From: Muricea muricata
Taxonomy: Eukaryota > Cnidaria > Anthozoa > Malacalcyonacea > Plexauridae
DNA length: 64,000 nucleotides
Direction: 5' to 3'
Assembly (NCBI GenBank): GCA_963855995.1
Contig: OY979720.1
Coordinates: 622,501 to 686,500, forward strand
Each line of letters starts with the position of its first letter. Position 1 is the first letter of the stretch. Positions 36,701 through 47,883 of this stretch are shown one piece after another. The notes beneath the pieces were generated by a model. That model saw nothing but the letters and a program-made list of their open reading frames with translations, ran no database searches and had not been told where the DNA came from. A program made the translations under genes and the position numbers.

Positions 36701-39700
36701 TGTGTTTTTACGGATGCGTGGATAGCATGCGACACATGACTGCACAAGAGAAATGACATGATAATTCTTATCTTTACATTTTCAAATAATTTTCTGCCTG
36801 CAACGACTATCCGCCTTCATGGAGAAAAACTCTACTTCTATGATAGCCTCGAGGGTCGAAATTTGAGGAAAAAAGAGAGCAATAAGCAAGCAGTCAGAAG
36901 AAATAACATGCGTGGCAAGGTTCTCGCCAGCGTGAATGACAACGTCAAGGATATAAGCGTCGGATCTTAATATTCTTTGTCTGAGAAAATGTAAACAATA
37001 TTTAGAAAATTCCTTCAGTTTCATAAAAAAAATATACATCAATATTACAATGGTTTGTGTATGAGGAAGGAAAATAAAAACATATCTTAAAAAAGAGAAA
37101 TTTGAGACGAAATTTGAGAAGATCAAACATGATAACGCATCGGGACATTTTAAAAACAGCAGGAGGACAACAATAGTATTAATACATTCTAGCTCCTACA
37201 TTATTTCTCATGCACCTAAATAGTCATGAGGAACAATAGCTGCAATGAAAAACTAAAGGAAAAACAACAAGTACGAGAAAACCGTTTGCTTATTTAAAAA
37301 CCTCTTCTAACCTTTAATTCAGAAAGTAATACATATCAGGAATGTTCAATTTACTAACATAAAACAGATGTCAAAACAAACATGAGAATTCCACAACATG
37401 ATCAAAATTGCTTTTAAATACCACTCTGACATTGTTGAAATTGAAGAAATTGAAGTGATTTAGAAAAAAATTGAAAGGACTTGACGTGCAAAAAGAAAGA
37501 AAGAGGTCTCAATTTATTCTAAATAATAATAGTCGCGGATAAAAATTTAATTAAGATCGTTAGAGTGAAATGAGAAGAGAACGTAGAAATGTCATCTGTA
37601 TATAACAGATGTACAACACTCCTTTTATAGCCGAACAACATTGCCATCTTTGAGTGCACGGTGTCGAGTAGAGAGTGAAGTGATTGGCAGTTTATTCTGA
37701 GCGGCAAATATCACTTTCATATATTCATTAGATCTTTTGGCAGAAACTAACAAATCGCTATCATAAAACATATCTAATACGGAATGGAATAATTTTCAAA
37801 GTCGAAAATATTATTTTTTAAATAAGAATAGCTACATTTTTTATTTCATATTACATAAAATTAATATTGGCTAATTTATATTCGATAGAAGAAAACAATA
37901 TAAGAAGCTGTTAGCCGCTACAGCAGTATCGACTTAAATTTGCTTTTACCACAAGCTTAGAATATATCCTATGTCGATATGGAATTATATACCGCCGTTT
38001 CTATTATATTCGATACGCTTATAACAAACTGACAGTCTATTAAAATGTCACAACTAAATTGATTTATGAAGAGTATTCCACGTCATAAAAACTTTAATAA
38101 ACCTTCAAAAGAAAGATTGAAGAACTAAACTACTATTCGTTCTTTCATTTGAAAGAATTTAAAAATTCGGCTTCATATGGGGATTGCCTCACAGACATTG
38201 TTTATTTGAAAGACGTTTTCATTAAAAGTTTTGAAATGTAGCATAAAAATATGTTTCGCATGAAAGAAAATTTTAATAGCAACCTCTTAAAATATTGGAC
38301 CTAATGTATATTTTCATTACTGTTCTATATATCTTACGTATATTCCGATGCCTAACTGTTCCATTAAAGGAAGGATTTTGGGATCTAAACTATTTCACTT
38401 TGAATATTTTTGTTTTTTATTGTCAACATGTGGCCTGAATGTAATTTAATCCACCTCAAATCTTGGCACGATTTCTCGCAATTTCAGTCAGGCCGGATTT
38501 GATTTTTAAGCGAAATGCTTGAATGTATTTTAACTGGTGTCGTTTGCCGCGATATAATATAATTTTTCGCGCGCAGAAGACAAGAAAGCATGAACATTAA
38601 TAAATCTTTCTCTTTTGCTAGCGGTTAAGCCCTTTTGACATCGCTAATTTTAGAAAGGAAATTGCTGGAGTCCCATTATGCAGTATATCCGGCAAAAATG
38701 GAGTGTTGTACTGTGTTTGCGATGTAACTAGATAGCTTTATGAGATTTAAAATTACTTTTACGTTATACACCCAAAGAAACATTTCCCGCCATTACGGTT
38801 CTCATTTTTAGTAGTCCCGAAGTTTTAGTTTATAATTATTTTATTTAATCGAAGTCAATTCATTATGCCAAATAAGGATCAAAGAGATTTGCGTAATTAA
38901 CGCATGGCGAATCTCAAGAAATATTTTTATAAATTTTACGTCTTTACCCATATCTAAAATGAGTTACCCTTGATGAAATATTTCAGGCAGACGAAACAAA
39001 TTTTTGAATAACAATCTTACAACAGAGAGTGTTTTGACGATACAACACAGCGTTCGTTGCTAAATAGTCAAAATGCAAATTGATACGGCACAATATACAT
39101 TGTTTACAGAACGAAAGTTAAAATCTGCACACTGTAAAACCTCTAACGCCGCTCTATTTTACGAGAATAAACTCCTTTTCGCTTCTTAAAATTACAAGCG
39201 TAAAGAAATTTTAAGATTTATCCATTTCACATCGAAATTGGTGGAATTTTTTTCAAACAAAATTAATTCACGAGGCAAAATCGATGGCGCGTAGCCAAAT
39301 TTCAAATCGCAATTTAAAAATACGCTAATAGTTTTGAAATATTTTAGACGACGGCGAAAAATTCTTACCAGCGATTAATTCATCTAGGCTACGTTTTTGG
39401 CGGGTAATTTGTTTTTTTGCTTGCAAAAACATCGACAGATTTCTGTATATATTAATATTGCAAGGCACAAACAAAGTGTCGTAGCATATTGCCAGTCAGT
39501 AAATTGATCGCAAGATTCCATTACAGAATACAAATTGGCTCAAATTTCCAAATAGTTTCGTCGCATTTTTGCTTTTTAAAAACACGACAAATTCTTAAAT
39601 TGTCTAGTAAAAACGGTGCTTTTCCTAATCTTGCCATACAAAGGACTTAAATTGCTTTTATGCAAAATTCGAAAATAATTTGATTACAAATAAACTGTAG

Positions 39701-40460
39701 ATAAGGTGACCGCATTTTAAAATAACGGCAAATACAAAACAAACTATATTTAATGCTGTTACAAGTGCTAGTACACAGCTAGTTTATTATTTAATTTAGA
39801 CAAAAGTGAAAAGTTCAAATACTTTTCAAATCAAGAATGCGAATTTAGCACTTGTAACAAAATTCGATGAAGCGTAGTAAACAGATTATTGAAAACTCGT
39901 GGGGTATTATTAACTCAAATTTTATCTCAAACTAAAAATCAAAATTAAGCTGGATGAAATAACGATTTTTCTTTAATTGTACCTTTCCATGGGTGCTTTG
40001 CCGTCCGCCAGGAATACTTTCGGGACGGAAATATAATCTTGCTGATGCAAGTTTATTATCAGTATTTGCATCATGCCACAAGAGTTGAAATTCAGCAATG
40101 CAAATTGGTCTGTCTTTCGAATTGCGTATAAAATAAAAGTCTCCCAATAAATATTCTCTCGTTTCACCATTTGCTGTTAATTTGAAGCCTTTGTAAAACG
40201 TGTACGCTCCATGTCTCCAACAACTTGAACCAACCCACTAAAAATTAAAAATTTAAACAAATTGACATTGCTAGATTCCTCGTGTATATGACATACAAAA
40301 ACACGAGTTGCACGGAACGAGTTTTCTGCCCAGTACAAGACTTTTAAAACCCTCAAGAAACATGCAAAACGGTTGACTAAATTTTCTCCTTAATTTAAGA
40401 TATTTTTGTGTAAAAATTAAAGAAAAAAATTAAAAATACCTCGACCATAGGTTCCGACAT
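30730..40460 (-). CDS. ARID5: ARID5-like AT-rich interaction domain protein
   Basis: Nuclear DNA-binding cofactor related to ARID5A/ARID5B (in vertebrates ARID5B works with PHF2). Exon 1 (40440-40460) codes MSEPMVE; exon 2 (39983-40237) gives WVGSSCWRHGAYTFYKGF, LLGDFYFIRNSKDRPICIAE and RLYFRPESIPGGRQSTHGK, the ARID5B N-terminal BAH-like region. Exon 3 (about 35090-35522) has VILSFPAYCRFKSLMKKL and FSRESFHHPGLAKFE. Next comes APVLKGRPRKKK with an acidic linker and a second AT-hook-like KRKRGRPSGGK. The ARID is in exons near 33.8, 33.55 and 32.45 kb: EERQFMKDLRSFMKKRGSP, ALGGYDEV, RLWRHVYSEVGGTPS, AATNSRKHYEK, then LLPFERYSKGEEYKL at the start of the last exon. That exon (to TAA 30730-30732) codes about 485 residues without known domains and carries a 15-residue tandem repeat. 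Intron 2 is 4.5 kb. Confidence 0.9.
31672..31941 (-). repeat. ARID5: 15-residue tandem repeat in the ARID5 C-terminal exon
   Basis: Six consecutive 45 bp units in frame: SQQDTRLKPTMTVAM, SQHDISFKAAVTCAR, SQQDVRIKPVATVVM, SHQEKRLKSSATFAL, SQQEISVKPAVAGMM, then a decayed KQPNELFKHTVSRGG. A partial unit (SQQDKLCQPAVTLQ) precedes and SQQNISKPARVTP follows. Consensus SQQ(D/E)-x-R-x-K-P-x-x-T-x-x-M. Divergence between units shows it is old and constrained at S, Q, K and A/T positions. Confidence 0.85.
32708..33169. mobile_element. hAT-type MITE with 8 bp target duplication
   Basis: 462 bp in an ARID5 intron. Ends CATAGAGATTAAAAATAAC and inverted CATAGAGATTATAAATAAC, with pairing continuing to the inner CAAATTCAAGTCCCGG boxes near 32789 and 33075. 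Flanked by GTTAAATG at 32700-32707 and 33170-33177. The 8 bp duplication points to hAT. No transposase remains. Confidence 0.88.
35727..36408. mobile_element. MULE-like non-autonomous element with 9 bp target duplication
   Basis: 682 bp in ARID5 intron 2. The terminal repeats start CAACCTCGATCC and run about 60 bp; each contains its own inner palindrome (CCAGGGCCTTTTC ... GAAAAGGCCCTGG) and ends GCATCGGCTGGT. The 9 bp direct repeat TCGCGACAT is at 35718-35726 and 36409-36417. The interior is unique AT-rich DNA. The 9 bp duplication and long ends fit Mutator-like elements. Confidence 0.88.
36430..39980. other. Distal part of ARID5 intron 2
   Basis: 3.5 kb of AT-rich intron with no exon, known repeat or structured RNA recognised by eye. 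First introns of this gene family often carry enhancers, but nothing here proves that. Confidence 0.35.
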
Positions 40461-41478
40461 TCTCTGTGTTGTAATCAACATCTATAAATCTCAACATGAT
40501 AAAAGATGATCACAGTTGTTTAAGATCACGTGACCTATTGTGACGTCATACCAAGTATTGGAATTCAAAACACAAAAGCAACCACGTGTGAATTATTTAA
40601 TTTCGTGTTTCAAACACACCAATCAGATCCAAGCGTGCAAAACAATCTGTCAATAGTGTAGAAATGAAAATTTTCCCCTGATAATACCTACTGCACATAC
40701 AAGCATACGAAGAGAGGACAAAAAAATTCCGGATAGTTATTTGTTATTAATTTCCGTCCATCACTCAATATATCATTACAGCTTTTGATGACATAGTGTG
40801 GGCGCAAAGTGCTTATGTTGCTTGATGTTTTAACAAGCTATTCTCCTAACAAATGCCTTGTCTTATTCATGATTTCTTACCGTGTCCATAGCGTTAAAAA
40901 ATCACGACTTTGCTCAATTTTTTGCGCGTTTTAGTTTTATGTCCAGAGTTTCCAACGGAAGTGGTTTTAATTTATCCAATGAAATATCCCCTTAAACACA
41001 CACCTTTTAGTGGAATTTTGTTTACTGAATTCCACTCAATTCCCGAGGATTTCCAGCTACAATAAGAAAGTTTATTCTCGCATAAAATCTCGCATCAAAA
41101 GCTCGTAGACCTTACATTTACTGGCAAATTTCATCAATATTAAAACGCTTTTTTTTAAAATAACTGATAATACTTAAAAAGCTCGAGATGAAATTTGATA
41201 CCAAGGAATTTTTAACTCGCAAAATACTCAAGATATAAAAATCCTAACATAATCTTTTAATATGACCTCATTTGACAACGGTGGCTTAAAATATGTAATG
41301 TCGTTGAAACGATTTGGTAACTACAAAACACTCGTTGTGTTGAGGAAATGACGCATGCGGACTAAATCTTACGAAATGAGCGAAATAACTAAGCTACATG
41401 TATCTTCGTCCTGTGATATGTATCGATTACAAAAATGCTTCACGTAATCACGTTTTTCCAGGGGGGGCATAGGGATAC
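40461..41478. promoter_or_regulatory. Divergent ARID5/PIGN promoter with E-box and CRE
   Basis: 1,018 bp between opposing start codons. Near the ARID5 side lie TCACGTGA (40526-40533, USF/MiT-TFE type E-box) and TGACGTCA (40541-40548, CREB/ATF), 66-88 bp before the ATG; another CACGTG is at about 40582-40587. No TATA box placed. Transcription starts not visible. Confidence 0.6.
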
Positions 41479-44400
41479 ATGTTTGAGCCCGCAGACTATG
41501 CGTTCAATATGGTGGCTTACATAACAATTCTTCTTGGAATTTTAGTTCATACAATTTATCTTTATTCCGTATTTGATATTTATTTTACTTCACCACTAGT
41601 CCATGGCATGACTCCATATCGTGCCACTCATAAACCGCCTGCAAAGAGACTTGTACTCTTCGTTGCGGATGGATTGCGTGCTGATAAATTATTTGAAAAT
41701 CGTTCCAGTCGAGCGCCATTTATTCGTAACGTTATACTGAACAAAGGCCGGTGGGGAGTGTCTCATACGCGAGTACCAACTGAATCAAGACCTGGTCATG
41801 TCGCGATAATCGCAGGGTTTTACGAAGATGTCAGTGCCGTGGCAAAAGGTGCGCTACCAGTACCAGCTGAGCTGCAGAACTAGACTGGAGCATCATAGGC
41901 TTGTGTATTAATATTTATTGCAAAGTAATAATTGAATAATAAGTTACTGTCTGGTTGATTGCTTTACTTATTGTGACTGAACTGGATCTTGCAGGAAGGA
42001 TATGACCACCTGGTCTAAATATGTAGGAGACTTAGAGTTGGGATTAGAGATTTAGATTGATAGTCCAGATAAGGTCTGCATGGAAAGTGACCATAATGGA
42101 AAAGAGCCCTTAAAGACCAGTTTCCACTCAGGATGATTTTCTTACAGATAGGAATGGATAGGAAAGTTTCCTTTGTTATTGTGACATTAGTTATACTTGT
42201 TGTTACTCTGTTTGCCCTCAGTGATCTCTTGCTTTGCTATGTTTAATGAAAAGTATATTTATAGACACTTTATTTCTCAGGTTGGAAGGAAAATCCAGTA
42301 GAGTTTGACTCGGTGTTTAATGAAAGCCAGCATACATGGTCATGGGGCAGTCCAGATATTTTACCAATGTTTGCCAAGGGTGCAAGTGGTGGTCATGTTT
42401 CAATAGACATGTATGCTGCTCATGAAGAAGACTTTGCAGCCAAGGATAACTCAGAACTAGACAAATGGGTTTTTCAAAAAGTTCAAAGATTCTTGCAAAA
42501 TTCTAATGATAGCATTAAGGCAAAACTGAGAACCAATCAAAATGTATTTTTTCTTCACTTACTCGGTACAGTATTTTTTTTCATGACCAAGTATCATTTA
42601 CTCCATGCCTGTCACAAAATATTATGTGTGTGTATTAACAATTAAACAATGTTTTCTAATCGTTAAAAGGTATTGATACAAATGGCCATGCACACAGACC
42701 AATGTCGAAAGAGTATCTAGCAAACATTCAATATGTAGACCAAGGAATCAAAGAGATGTATGAACTATTCGAAGAATACTTCAATCATGACAACTCAACA
42801 GCATACATAATGACATCTGACCATGGTATGACTAACTGGGGCTCACATGGTGCAGGACATGCTCACGAGACACTCACACCACTTGTTGCATGGGGAGCTG
42901 GACTTCAAAAACCTGAAATGGTAGAGTCACATGAGTACAAAGATGGATTGTCAGAACTGTGGGGGTTATCTAGGGTGAAACGATGTGATGTTTCTCAAGC
43001 TGATATTGCTCCCTTGATGACATCATTGATTGGTAAGTTGGATTGTTTTTTTTAGAGTTTAAAGTTTAAGTGGGATTCTAATCATGTTTTCTTGCACCCG
43101 GGAGTTGAATTTTGAAGCACAGGAAGTTAAATGTTGATGTCTCTCAGGGACCAGAAGTGGAGCTCAAGAAAAACCAATCTGGAGAATACTTTATAAGTTC
43201 AAGAACAAATCAAGTTGATGCAATACAGTTTTTTTATTGATAATGTAGAAACTCGTGAGAGTTGAAAATATGATATGATATTGGCATTGTTAATGCAACA
43301 GAAAACCATGTGTCTTTATACATGCAGCATATATTTTTTCTCTGTTGACCATTTTCTTTACTAAAATCTATTTTAGGAAAATTGTTTAGCGACGATTGTT
43401 ACGTTGCCTTCCTACAGTTTTAACCTAATATGAGTCCTTGAATTAATATTACCACATGCAAAGCTTGGACGGTTTGGTTACCAGGCAGGCCCTTATTAAC
43501 ATTGCAGTTGGTCAAATATTTATGAAAATTAGAAAGGACAGCATACTGATCCATTGCATAAAACAAATGAAAAACGTCAAGAGTATTACAAAGAATAGAA
43601 TTGACCTAGGATAATTGCAAATTAGAACAAACAAGTTGTAATTTAGAACCAGAGCTGGAACTGATCACGACAGTCTAATCTGCAATTGAAGCATTCTGAA
43701 ATCCTGAGTAATAAACTAATAACATGTCGTTCGTTCTCTTACAAACATGCATATTATTCAAGCAATTATTTTTTAATTTTAGGTGTCCCATTCCCTCTAA
43801 ATTCCGTTGGTATTCTGCCTCTAAATTATCTTGACAATACTGAAGTGTTTAAAACAGAGAATATTTTCATGAATGCAAAACAAATATTGGCGCAGTACCA
43901 AATTAAAGAAAAAATGAAGAAAGAAACATCATTAACATTCAGACACTTTCCAGAGCTCACGGGTAAAAACCTTATAATCTCATACTTAGTTACGCTACTT
44001 AATTTAAACCTTACGAGATTGAACACGCTACGCAAGATACCAGCGAAAAATAATGCAAAATTTTAACGTTAATCCGCAGAAGAAACAGTATATCGTGTGA
44101 AATCCCACTACACAAATGTGAACATTAGCATGAACTTCACGTATGCATGACGTCATAAGCGTCTTAAAATATGTGAATAATTTTCGTTTTTTTCTAGGAT
44201 CAAAGCAAATGGCATTTATTCGTGACATCAGCATTTCTATGAAATCTGGCGATTATGATAAAGCTGTCCAATTAAGTCATCGTTTGATCAAACTTTCTCT
44301 CAAAGGACTGAATTACTATCAGAAATATGACCGCGTTCTTCTAAGCTGTATTGTCATGCTGGGCTTTCTGGGATGGATTAGCTGTGTCATCTTACAAATT

Positions 44401-45786
44401 TTCCCAGAGACATCAGAAAATTCGAGGAAGAATGGAAAGTGGAGCTCATTGATCAATAAAATCTCACTTGGTGTTGGTGTTATTGCTGTTGTGTTGTTAC
44501 AGATCGAGAAAGCACCAATGACACATTATTTCTACTGTTTGTTACCAATACTGTGTTGGAACTACGTTGCACAACAATGGACAACAATCAAGACACTTTG
44601 TGTCATATCATTGAACAATGGTTTAAAACTCATCCTTAGTCTTCTCATATTGGCACTAGGCTTAGAAGTACTAGTACTCAGTTTCTTTTATCGATATACT
44701 CTGTCCGTTGGGTTGCTAATTCTGGCTACATGGCCTCTAGCTACTCCGCTGATCAAAACACATGCAGCCACGGTAGGGTTGTGGATCCTTCATTGTTTAA
44801 CACTTGCGTGGTTTCCTTTACTTCCAGTAGTCGGTCGTGACTCTAATTATTCATTGGTAACTCTAGCTGGAATCTTGTCATTCACAGAAGCTATTCTGGT
44901 CTTATATTTATACAGGCAGAACAAAGGGTTGTTGAGTGCTATGACTAAAGTGGTTCTTGGTGTACAATTTCTGATTCTGGTGATAGCCATTGTCGTATTG
45001 AACCACAGCTCATATCATTTTTCTCTAAAACGAGGCCTACCTCGACTTAACCAGGTGTTCAGTTGGTTAACAATACCGTGTTGTATCATTCTACCTACGT
45101 TGGTCACTGATGCTCTTGTTTTGCGTCTACTAAGTACAACTATCTCATTTGCGTCGGTGTATTTGTTACTAAGCACGTCTTATGAAGCACTCTTCTTTCT
45201 CGTCTTATCATCCACTATGGCACTATGGCTGACTTTAGAACATCAGTTATCCACTTCTACCCAATATTATCTCAACACATCATTGCCAGGAATACCTATA
45301 TCAGACCCACAGGATGATGACGCAAGAAAGGTGTCGTCTGACGACCTACGCTGTGCCTTCTTCTTTGTATATTTTATCATTACTGCATTCTTTGGTACTG
45401 GGAATATCGCGAGCATTAATACATTTGATCCTTCGACTGTATATTGTTTCTTAACTGTCTTCTCGCCGTTTATAATGGGTTCCCTGTTGATACTCAAAAT
45501 TCTAATTCCGTTCGTTGTGGTCACGTGTGTATTTGATGCTGTTCACGTGGTGTGTAGAGTTCCAGTAAACCGGTTATTCTTGTTAGTGCTAATAATGACT
45601 GACTTCATGGCATTACAGTTTTTCTTTCTCGTCCAAGATTATGGAAGTTGGTTGGAGATTGGAACGAGTATTAGTCATTTTGTGATCATGTTATCATTCA
45701 TCATCTATCTTTTCTTTATATTTGCTGTATCAAGATACTTTACCAGAAATACATGGTGGAGCTCCGTGAAAACACACATTCAATAA
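41479..45786 (+). CDS. PIGN: GPI ethanolamine phosphate transferase 1 (PIG-N), five exons
   Basis: ER enzyme that adds ethanolamine phosphate to the first mannose of GPI anchors. Exons 41479-41848, 42281-42565, 42670-43032, 43783-43962 and 44198-45786, all phase 1 joins. After a cytosolic start and one signal-anchor helix (residues about 9-31) the alkaline-phosphatase-like catalytic domain faces the ER lumen: [10 protein letters not shown] (metal Asp), [12 protein letters not shown] (nucleophile Thr), [50 protein letters not shown] and [16 protein letters not shown] (metal Asp/His). [20 protein letters not shown] follows. The large last exon codes the multi-helix PigN domain with about a dozen hydrophobic segments and ends SSVKTHIQ. 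About 928 residues, normal length. All metal ligands are present. Far fewer exons than the roughly thirty of vertebrate PIGN. Confidence 0.95.
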
Positions 45787-46623
45787 AGGAAAAATTATAA
45801 AAAACTAGCTTTATTTAAAATTTCCTATATATTTATTTCTGGTCATGCTAGATCAGTAATATTTAATAAGAAAACTGTTATAGCGAAATATTTGGAAGGA
45901 AGACTATTGACGTTTGAAATAACATTAACGCTTTAGATATTTAATTACTTATTTTTTTATATCTAGATTATATATGGCCAGTTCTGTAAAATTGAGCTAT
46001 TGGTATATTTATTAATATGAATTTTCTTTCAAAAGAACGTAATTTAGTAAAAGAACAGCGATGAAATAAAGCGTTCTTTATCTTAGATTAGTTTGAAAAT
46101 TATTTCAAAACTTTCAAAAACGTACATGCGTGGGAGAATGGATGTTGCAAACACATTGCTTGCTCAATATAATGATTTCCTTCTCTTTGAGGCAGGAAAT
46201 GTTTAAAAATGAAGCACTGATATTCAACATTGTTGCAATATTGCGATTTCAAAATTTGTAATTAACGTTATATAAAACCTATTTGCTGAGCTTTAATTCA
46301 TAGAGCATTCTGAAAAAATAACAATATTCACTCCGCAAAACAAAATCTAATTTCACGCAAAATTTCATGCAAGTTTTTTGCTCGCTTAACTTGATACAAT
46401 AAGCGATCGAAGACATTGGATATTTACCGTCGAAATTCACGGTGATATTTGGGCTTTTCCGCAGTTAAAAGAGATCGCTTATATATATTGCATTCGCATT
46501 CACAATGTGAGAAAAGAATAGACAATATTTAGTTGGGAGCACAAATTTTATTAAGGATCTGTTGGCATAGAGAGTTCACATTCATTAGAGTGTTGTGTAA
46601 CTACGATTGAACTTTGTATAATT
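45787..46623. other. PIGN 3' flank and promoter of the secreted peptide gene
   Basis: AATAAA at 46065-46070 is the best PIGN poly(A) signal; another AATAAA at 45782-45787 overlaps the stop codon and is too early. The rest is AT-rich with nothing recognised. Confidence 0.5.
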
Positions 46624-47883
46624 ATGAGGAGTTTAAGTGTTCTGGTAGTTCTTTGTTTCCTTATCAATTTATCATTTTCACAGGTAAGTGGGAATCTATC
46701 ATGACATGAGTGGATACTGATGACTGAATACAAATCATGTTAACTGATAAAAACCCTGATGAGTTTTTTAATGCATGGGAAGAAACATGATGAACTGCTT
46801 TCAAGTGAGAACCTCAAAATCAAGTAGGCGTGTAACTTTGAGCTGCATTTTTCACATGGAATGAACGAATTTCCCACCCTACCTATGATCATCGTGAAAT
46901 GATGAAAAGGTAAAATCCATCCAGTAGGATGAAATGTATATAGGTAGCATGGGGTCGAATAAATGACAATTGTGTTGATGCATTTAATTGTATGGATGTC
47001 ATGAACGCTGAATATGATTGTGCAATGTAGGTGTATCGACGATGTGAACTGCAAGTGTACAGTGAAGGACTACAGTGTAAATGTTGTAATATCAACAGTT
47101 ATCTCTGCTCTCATCACTGCTGTCCACTTACACATAAATGTAGTAAGTTACCACTCGTATCCACAAATAGCACAATAATGTAGTAAGTTACCATTCATAT
47201 CCACAAATAGCACAATAATGCAGAAAGTTACCATTCATATCCACAATTATCACAATAATGTAGTAAATTACTGTTCATATCCACAAATATCACAATGTTA
47301 CCATTCATATCCACAAATATCACAATAATGTAGTAAATTACCGTTGATATCGAGAAACATCACAATGTTACCATTCATATCCACAAATAACACAATGTAC
47401 CAATGTTCAATTACAGGACAAGGACGTCGTCCATGGTGTGAAGGGCCTGGTTACACGGATGAAAATCACGGGGACTGGACACAAGCTACAGATAAAGATC
47501 ATGCGGATTATGATGAATGTGATAATGACCAGGCGAAACGGTGAGCCACCTGAGATCAGTAGTAATAACAGTCGGCAGTACAGAGATTCCGCTTTCTTCG
47601 TATTCTTCACCGTGCTTGAATGTTTACTTGCCACAATTAACTACTTTGATGTCGTGTGACGATGCAACAGCCTACCGCGAGTGAATATGTAAACAGTACT
47701 AAAGATATTAGAGAATACATCCCATGATACTGATACTCAGAACCAGCAGATATCACTGTTTATTCCGGAATTTTTTACAAAATTTTCATTGCTCATGTAT
47801 GTTTCATCTTTCTATCTTTTAGCCATCAGTATCTTCAAAGTCGAAGATTGACTGCGTTTTACACAAGTCGTAGTGGTTTATAA
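46624..47883 (+). CDS. Small secreted cysteine-rich protein, four exons, family not recognised
   Basis: Exons 46624-46683, 47031-47142, 47417-47540 and 47823-47883 join in frame (phases 0, 1, 2) to a 118-residue product. Exon 1 is a textbook signal peptide: MRSLSVLVVLCFLINLSFSQ, cleavage likely near the exon end. Exon 2 is dense in cysteine: RRCELQVYSEGLQCKCCN, YLCSHHCCPLTHKC. Exon 3 holds RPWCEGPGY and an acidic stretch ending DYDECDNDQAK; exon 4 is basic and ends TSRSGL. Ten cysteines in the mature part, an even number, suggest up to five disulfides. AATAAA at 48008-48013 follows the stop by 125 nt. Role unknown: a secreted ligand, antimicrobial or matrix peptide are all possible. The gene model rests on splice sites, frame and the signal peptide, not on similarity. 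Confidence 0.65.
47141..47400 (+). repeat. Minisatellite built on the exon 2 splice donor
   Basis: About seven units of 34-40 bp with the core TTACCATTCATATCCACAAA and CACAATAATGTA. The first unit contains the real exon 2 donor (TA then GTAAGTT at 47143), and the next one repeats TAGTAAGTTACC exactly; later ones decay to GAAAGTT and GTAAATT. It fills almost all of intron 2. Confidence 0.85.
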
